Source: Bacteroidota bacterium | Lineage (GTDB): Bacteria > Bacteroidota > Bacteroidia > Bacteroidales > Paludibacteraceae | Length of the DNA: 9,185 nucleotides | Reading direction: 5' to 3' | Assembly: GCA_022709605.1 (NCBI GenBank) | Contig: JAKLIM010000126.1 | Span: 1-9,185, forward strand | In this document: positions 5,262 through 9,185 of the stretch, piece after piece | How positions within the stretch are numbered: position 1 is the first letter of the stretch | How the letters are laid out: each line of letters starts with the position of its first letter | Position numbers and translations under genes: made by a program | Notes under the pieces: model-generated | Database searches by the model: none | What the model was told of the DNA's origin: nothing | The model's input: only the letters and a program-made list of their open reading frames with translations

Positions 5262-7264
5262 ATTTAAAAATCACAATCCTGTTTTTGGCGCTTATTAGTT
5301 CGCTGAATTCGTTTGCGACAGTAAATATAACACCGCCTGTACTTCACGTGGAAGGCCGTTACCTGAAAGATACCGAGGGTAAAATTGTAAATCTGAGAGG
5401 TTTTGCACAGACCTATAGTCCGTTTTTTAACAGTTATGGATGGGATAATTACAACGTAAATGGTTGTCTTACATACAATAAAGGATTGATAGATAAGATA
5501 TTATTGGCTGGTTGGAAAGTGAATTTTATGCGTTTGCACATGGATCCTTACTGGAGCAATACTCCGGGCTGCTCAGGAAGGTACGAAGGCGAGGAATGTT
5601 TTAACGAAACACGTTTCAGAAAATACCTCGACGAAGTTTTTGTGCCAATGGCAGAATACAGCGTGTCGAAAGGATTAAATATTGTCATGCGTCCTCCGGG
5701 AGTTTTTCCTGAAAAAATAATTGTGGGAGATGTTTATAATCAGTACCTTATAAAAGTTTGGAACATTGTAAGTAATCATCCGAAACTGAAAAATCATCCC
5801 AATATTATGTTCGAATTAGGCAACGAGCCCATTGATATACTTGGAACGGATGGAACTTACGGGGCGCATGGAGATGCAAAATTTGAAAATCTGCAAAAAT
5901 ACATGCAAGCCATTGTTGATGTAATTCGCAACAATGGAGCAAATAATATTCTGTGGATTCCGGGTTTGGGCTATCAATCGTCATATACCGGATATACCAA
6001 ATACCCCATTGTAGGTCAGAATATTGGATTCGCCATACACCTTTATCCGGGTTGGTTTGGTAGTTCAAGTGGCTATTTATCGTTTCAGCGCGAATGGGAC
6101 AGTTCGATTAAACCGGTGGCTGATATTGCGCCCATTATGGTTACAGAAATGGACTGGGCTCCGGCGGTATATAATTCTTCGTGGGGCAAAAGTACCACCG
6201 GAATAGTTGGTGGCGAAGGCTTTGGGGCTAATTTTAAATACATAACTGATAATTCCGAAAATGTTAGTTGGCTCATTTTTACCGATGCAGCCAAGATGGC
6301 CGAATTTAAAGATGCAGCTCCGGCTCCGGGTTTTTCGTATAATTTTCTGAATGACCCTGAAGCATGTCCATGGCAGGCATATCATTGGTACAAGGAATAT
6401 GATAGTCCGACTACAAGCGCGGTGACAAACCTCGAAATTTTGGGAGGTAATTTACAACCCATTTCAAGCAATCAGCAACAATTATCCATTGGAAGTGATC
6501 TTTATACCTTGGTAAAAGCCACTTATGCTGATGGTCACACCGATTTTGTAAGTGCCAAAGCCACCTATCAAAGCAGTAATGCCTCGGTCGCTTTGGGTTC
6601 GCCGGGTAGAATCACGGCCCTCAAAGATGGATCTGCCACTGTAACCATCAGTTATGGAGGATTTCAGAAGGAAGTTTCAGTTCGGGCTTCGTATTTCTTG
6701 TTATTGGCCGAAGCGATGAATTTAACCATGTTTGGGAACAATACTTTCAATAATAATACCCGTACGCTTACTCTAACTCAATATGGGCAAGCCGGATGGA
6801 CTTTTGCCAATGGCATCGATTTGTCCGGTTATAAATACCTGGTTTTCAAATTTGGGACACTTAATTACCCTTGGGGAACGCATATCCGAATTAAAGATGG
6901 CAGTACCGAATCGAAGGAATACAAATGGGAAGGTAAAAAAGAACTGATTATTGACCTGCAAAATATTACTACCGACAACGGTGCAACTATTTCTCCAAAA
7001 CACATTACGGCTGTTCGGTTTTGGTCGGCAGGTGGCGATTATGTAATTGACAAAGTTTATGTGACCAATAAATCGGATGCAAGCGAAGAATCAACCGGTT
7101 TGAATAATACAATTGATGATATTTCAGAAAATGACATTGTAGATGTTTTCTCCATAACCGGAAAATTGGTGAAAAAACAGATCAGAAGGGGAGATGCAAT
7201 ACCGCAACTTACTAATGGTGTGTATATTATTGGTCGACAAAAAGTAGTGGTAACCGGTAATTGA
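5255..7264 (+). CDS. Secreted multidomain GH5 glycanase with Big2-like domain, beta-sandwich domain and sorting-like tail
   Basis: The product has 669 residues with a signal peptide at about 1-21. The GH5 barrel covers about 28-382: NLRGF (46-50), the acid/base Glu191 in FELGNEP, IHLYPG (261-266) and the nucleophile Glu298 in VTEMDW. The usual DxH-type motif on an early barrel strand is replaced by RPPGVFPE (146-153), so this is not a standard endoglucanase subfamily. Residues about 389-477 look like a Big2-type bacterial Ig-like domain (ADGHTDFVS, ITALKDGSATVTI). About 482-605 form a beta-sandwich that may bind carbohydrate (KYLVFKFG, VRFWSAGGDYVIDKVYV). The last 45 residues (VDVFSITGKLVKKQ, then GVYIIGRQKVVV) resemble a type IX secretion sorting tail. 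Xylan is the likely substrate from context; the subfamily is unassigned. It starts at the second of two identical leader copies. Confidence 0.85.
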   Translation: MKHLKITILFLALISSLNSFATVNITPPVLHVEGRYLKDTEGKIVNLRGFAQTYSPFFNSYGWDNYNVNGCLTYNKGLIDKILLAGWKVNFMRLHMDPYWSNTPGCSGRYEGEECFNETRFRKYLDEVFVPMAEYSVSKGLNIVMRPPGVFPEKIIVGDVYNQYLIKVWNIVSNHPKLKNHPNIMFELGNEPIDILGTDGTYGAHGDAKFENLQKYMQAIVDVIRNNGANNILWIPGLGYQSSYTGYTKYPIVGQNIGFAIHLYPGWFGSSSGYLSFQREWDSSIKPVADIAPIMVTEMDWAPAVYNSSWGKSTTGIVGGEGFGANFKYITDNSENVSWLIFTDAAKMAEFKDAAPAPGFSYNFLNDPEACPWQAYHWYKEYDSPTTSAVTNLEILGGNLQPISSNQQQLSIGSDLYTLVKATYADGHTDFVSAKATYQSSNASVALGSPGRITALKDGSATVTISYGGFQKEVSVRASYFLLLAEAMNLTMFGNNTFNNNTRTLTLTQYGQAGWTFANGIDLSGYKYLVFKFGTLNYPWGTHIRIKDGSTESKEYKWEGKKELIIDLQNITTDNGATISPKHITAVRFWSAGGDYVIDKVYVTNKSDASEESTGLNNTIDDISENDIVDVFSITGKLVKKQIRRGDAIPQLTNGVYIIGRQKVVVTGN

Positions 7265-7305
7265 TAATAAAAACACAAACAATTCTACTTTGTCAAAATA
7301 AAATA

Positions 7306-7430
7306 TGAAACCACAAAAGAACACAAAAAAATCACAAAAGGACAAAAATGTCTTTTATGAAAACAACAAAAGTAATTTTCAATATTGAAAATGATTTCTT
7401 TTGTTGACTTTTGTGTTCTTTTGTGGTTCA
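7306..7430. repeat. Long inverted-repeat element with nested palindrome
   Basis: The arms 7309-7328 and 7409-7428 are a perfect 20-bp inverted repeat (AACCACAAAAGAACACAAAA and its complement), extendable to 7306 and 7430 with one bulged A. Inside, CAACAAAAG (7364-7372) pairs with CTTTTGTTG (7398-7406), and 7375-7392 is an 18-base perfect palindrome (ATTTTCAAT/ATTGAAAAT). Another small stem lies at 7337-7357. The left side also repeats CACAAAAG. The element could fold into one large RNA structure and end the GH5 transcript, or it may be a dispersed non-autonomous repeat. Its end is 35 bases before the next start codon. Confidence 0.6.
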
Positions 7431-7465
7431 ATTCTTCTTTTATTATAAATTTTTTTATCAAAAAA

Positions 7466-8383
7466 ATGAAACACATACTTGTTATTTACTTTTCAATTTT
7501 TTCAGTATTTTGCTTTGGTCAGGAATTTTCCAAAAACTGGAAGGATTTGAATTATGCAGGCGATTCTGCTGTCTATCATCGATTGGATATTTATTTACCC
7601 AAAGTTCAAAAACCGACTTATCCGGTTGTGGTTTATATTTACGGAAGTGCCTGGTTTTCCAACAGTTCGAAAGGTGCCGATATGCATTCCATTGGCAAAG
7701 CATTGCTTGATGCCGGTTTTGCTGTGGTTATGCCCAATCACCGTTCGAGCATGGATGCTAAATTTCCGGCTCCGATGAATGATATAAAAGCAGCCATTCG
7801 TTTTTTGCGAGCCAATGCTGCTAAATATCAGCTTGATACAGCTTTTATCGGCATTTCAGGTAGTTCGTCGGGCGGAAATATGGCGTCGATGGCAGGAACA
7901 TCGCGCAATGCAAAAATGCAAACACTTGGCAACACTACCATCGATATTGAGGGTAAGGTTGGACCGAATACAGCTTTCAGCAGTTCAGTTGATGCCGTTG
8001 TAGATTGGTTTGGACCTACGAATATGCTGGTGATGGATTCGTGCGGAGGTACTAATTTTAAACACAATGATGCAAGATCACCGGCTTCACTTTACATTGG
8101 CGGACCTATTCAGGAAAACAAGGAAAAATGTTTATTGTCCAGTCCGATTACTTATATCGATCCGAGCGATCCTCCTTTTTTGATTTTCCATGGCGATAAA
8201 GACAATGTGGTACCTCATTGCCAAAGCGAATTATTTTTTGCTGCTTTACAAAAAGCCGGGGTGCCCAGTCAGTTTTATTTAATACCCGGCGGAAACCACG
8301 GGCCAGGCGTACATGTTGATAAAAACATTCAAATGATGGTTGATTTTTTTGTAAAAAATGCGAAGAAAAAACAAACGATTTAA
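7466..8383 (+). CDS. Secreted alpha/beta-hydrolase esterase, BD-FAE / acetyl-esterase type
   Basis: The product has 305 residues. The start was placed at ATG 7466 because it gives a clean signal peptide (MKHILVIYFSIFSVFCFGQ). An in-frame ATG at 7385 would add 27 residues encoded by the inverted-repeat element and is judged spurious. The Cys at residue 16 does not sit in a lipobox. One alpha/beta-hydrolase domain shows RLDIYLP (39-45), the oxyanion segment YIYGSAWF (57-64) in place of the usual HGGG, GSSSGG with the nucleophile Ser134, HGDKDNVV with probable Asp246, and GGNHGPG with His278. Relatives are Bacteroidetes esterases that remove acetyl or feruloyl groups from xylan. The specific bond is not decidable here. 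It is followed after 13 bases by a second esterase gene, probably co-transcribed. Confidence 0.82.
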   Translation: MKHILVIYFSIFSVFCFGQEFSKNWKDLNYAGDSAVYHRLDIYLPKVQKPTYPVVVYIYGSAWFSNSSKGADMHSIGKALLDAGFAVVMPNHRSSMDAKFPAPMNDIKAAIRFLRANAAKYQLDTAFIGISGSSSGGNMASMAGTSRNAKMQTLGNTTIDIEGKVGPNTAFSSSVDAVVDWFGPTNMLVMDSCGGTNFKHNDARSPASLYIGGPIQENKEKCLLSSPITYIDPSDPPFLIFHGDKDNVVPHCQSELFFAALQKAGVPSQFYLIPGGNHGPGVHVDKNIQMMVDFFVKNAKKKQTI

Positions 8384-8396
8384 TTGAGTTTAAAAC

Positions 8397-9185
8397 ATGA
8401 AACTGAAACAATTTTTTTTAGCAATGGTACTCCTTTCGAGCTATACAACAAAGGCGCAGGAAATACACACACTTTATTCCGAAACGATTCCGAACAGCAA
8501 AGTGATACCGGCTGAAATAAAAGAGAGTTTTGGTGGTGGAATGTACCGAAATGTTACGAATCCGACACTTGAAGTGTATCTGCCCGAAAAAGGAAAGGAA
8601 ACGGGAGTTGCTATTGTAATCTGTCCCGGAGGTGGTTATAGTGTGGTTGTGTATAATGGCGAAGGAGTTTCGACGGCTAAAGAATTGGCAAAAAAAGGAA
8701 TTGCTGCTTTTGTGCTTAAATACCGATTGCCCAGTGTTGCTACTATGATTGATAAATCAATCGGTCCGTTGCAGGATGCTCAGCAGGCCATTAAACTTGT
8801 ACGCGAAAATGCTCTAAATTGGAATGTTAATCCGGCTAAAATTGGTATTATGGGTTTCTCAGCCGGTGGACATTTGGCATCGACCGTAGCCACACATTTT
8901 GAAAAAGCACTGATTGATAACCCGAAAGGTACAAGTTTACGCCCTGATTTTCAGATTGTAGTTTATCCGGTAATCAGTATGCAGCAAAATCTCACGCATC
9001 GAGATTCGCGAAAACAGCTTTTGGGAGAACAACCATCACAGCAATTGATTGATTTGTTTTCGAACGAATTACAGGTGAAAGAAAATACGCCACCAGCCTA
9101 CATTACACATACTGCCGACGATAATGTGGTGGATGTGGACAATAGTATCAATTATTTTGAGGCATTACGTCGCCATAAAATTCCT
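8397..9185 (+). CDS. Secreted alpha/beta-hydrolase esterase (acetyl-xylan-esterase-like), 3' end beyond window
   Basis: The first 263 codons are present and the frame is open to the right edge. A signal peptide spans about 1-20 (MKLKQFFLAM to TTKA). The domain shows LEVYLP (58-63), the oxyanion loop CPGGGY (76-81), GFSAGGHLAS with the nucleophile Ser155, and HTADDNVVDVDNS with probable Asp242. The catalytic His should follow shortly after the window ends, as the family is normally only a little longer. These proteins belong to the alpha/beta-hydrolase-3/BD-FAE-like group seen in Bacteroidetes hemicellulose loci and are often loosely annotated as xylanase or acetyl esterase. The oxyanion and nucleophile motifs differ clearly from those of the preceding esterase, so the pair is not a recent duplication. 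It starts 13 bases after that gene's stop, which suggests one transcript. Confidence 0.82.
   Translation, partial: MKLKQFFLAMVLLSSYTTKAQEIHTLYSETIPNSKVIPAEIKESFGGGMYRNVTNPTLEVYLPEKGKETGVAIVICPGGGYSVVVYNGEGVSTAKELAKKGIAAFVLKYRLPSVATMIDKSIGPLQDAQQAIKLVRENALNWNVNPAKIGIMGFSAGGHLASTVATHFEKALIDNPKGTSLRPDFQIVVYPVISMQQNLTHRDSRKQLLGEQPSQQLIDLFSNELQVKENTPPAYITHTADDNVVDVDNSINYFEALRRHKIP

Noticed and set aside
6077..6385. Reverse-strand open frame of about 100 codons inside GH5
   Set aside because: It lies wholly within a well-supported GH5 domain, has no recognisable domain or signal, and is a frame shadow.
7312..7340. CRISPR-like or tandem repeat from CACAAAAG units
   Set aside because: The units are short, irregularly spaced and imperfect, and are better explained as part of the inverted-repeat element.
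7385..7465. Longer start for the esterase at 7466
   Set aside because: The extra 27 residues come from the inverted-repeat element and would bury a normal signal peptide, so the internal start was chosen.

Overview
The window is chromosomal DNA of a Bacteroidetes bacterium, probably of the order Bacteroidales or Marinilabiliales. The evidence is AT-rich DNA, start sites of the form A-rich leader plus ATGAAA with no clear Shine-Dalgarno sequence, secreted polysaccharide-degrading enzymes with Big2-like and Bacteroidetes-type accessory domains, and C-terminal tails that resemble type IX secretion sorting signals. I cannot name a species.

All genes lie on the + strand. The order is: the 3' end of a gene whose tail looks like a GH97 C-terminus (3-110); a SASA/CE6-type acetyl esterase (352-1194); a large GH30 subfamily 8-like xylanase with C-terminal accessory domains (1350-3983); a CE1 feruloyl/acetyl-xylan esterase-type enzyme (4174-5052); a multidomain GH5 glycanase (5255-7264); an alpha/beta-hydrolase esterase of the BD-FAE/acetyl-esterase type (7466-8383); and, 13 bases later, a second alpha/beta-hydrolase esterase cut by the window edge (8397-9185). 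Every complete product begins with a type I signal peptide and none has a lipobox.

Together this reads as part of a xylan-degrading polysaccharide utilisation locus. GH30 and GH5 would cut the backbone, and four esterases from at least three families would strip acetyl and feruloyl groups so that the hydrolases gain access. No SusC/SusD pair, regulator or transporter lies in the window. The first genes are separated by 155-241 base gaps; only the last two are tightly coupled.

The gaps carry the less ordinary signals. Between CE1 and GH5, a 117-base insert is flanked by 21-base perfect direct repeats that duplicate the leader and start codon of GH5. The insert contains a 20-base perfect palindrome and a C5-TTTA-G5-TTA-G5 motif. 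Between GH5 and the next esterase lies a roughly 125-base inverted-repeat element with 20-base perfect arms and a nested palindrome. Upstream of the CE6 gene are two perfect inverted repeats (11 and 12 base pairs). No gap exceeds 300 bases. The gaps 1195-1349 and 3984-4173 are very AT-rich, and I see no confident promoter, terminator or RNA in them. No tRNA, rRNA, CRISPR array or transposase gene was seen.
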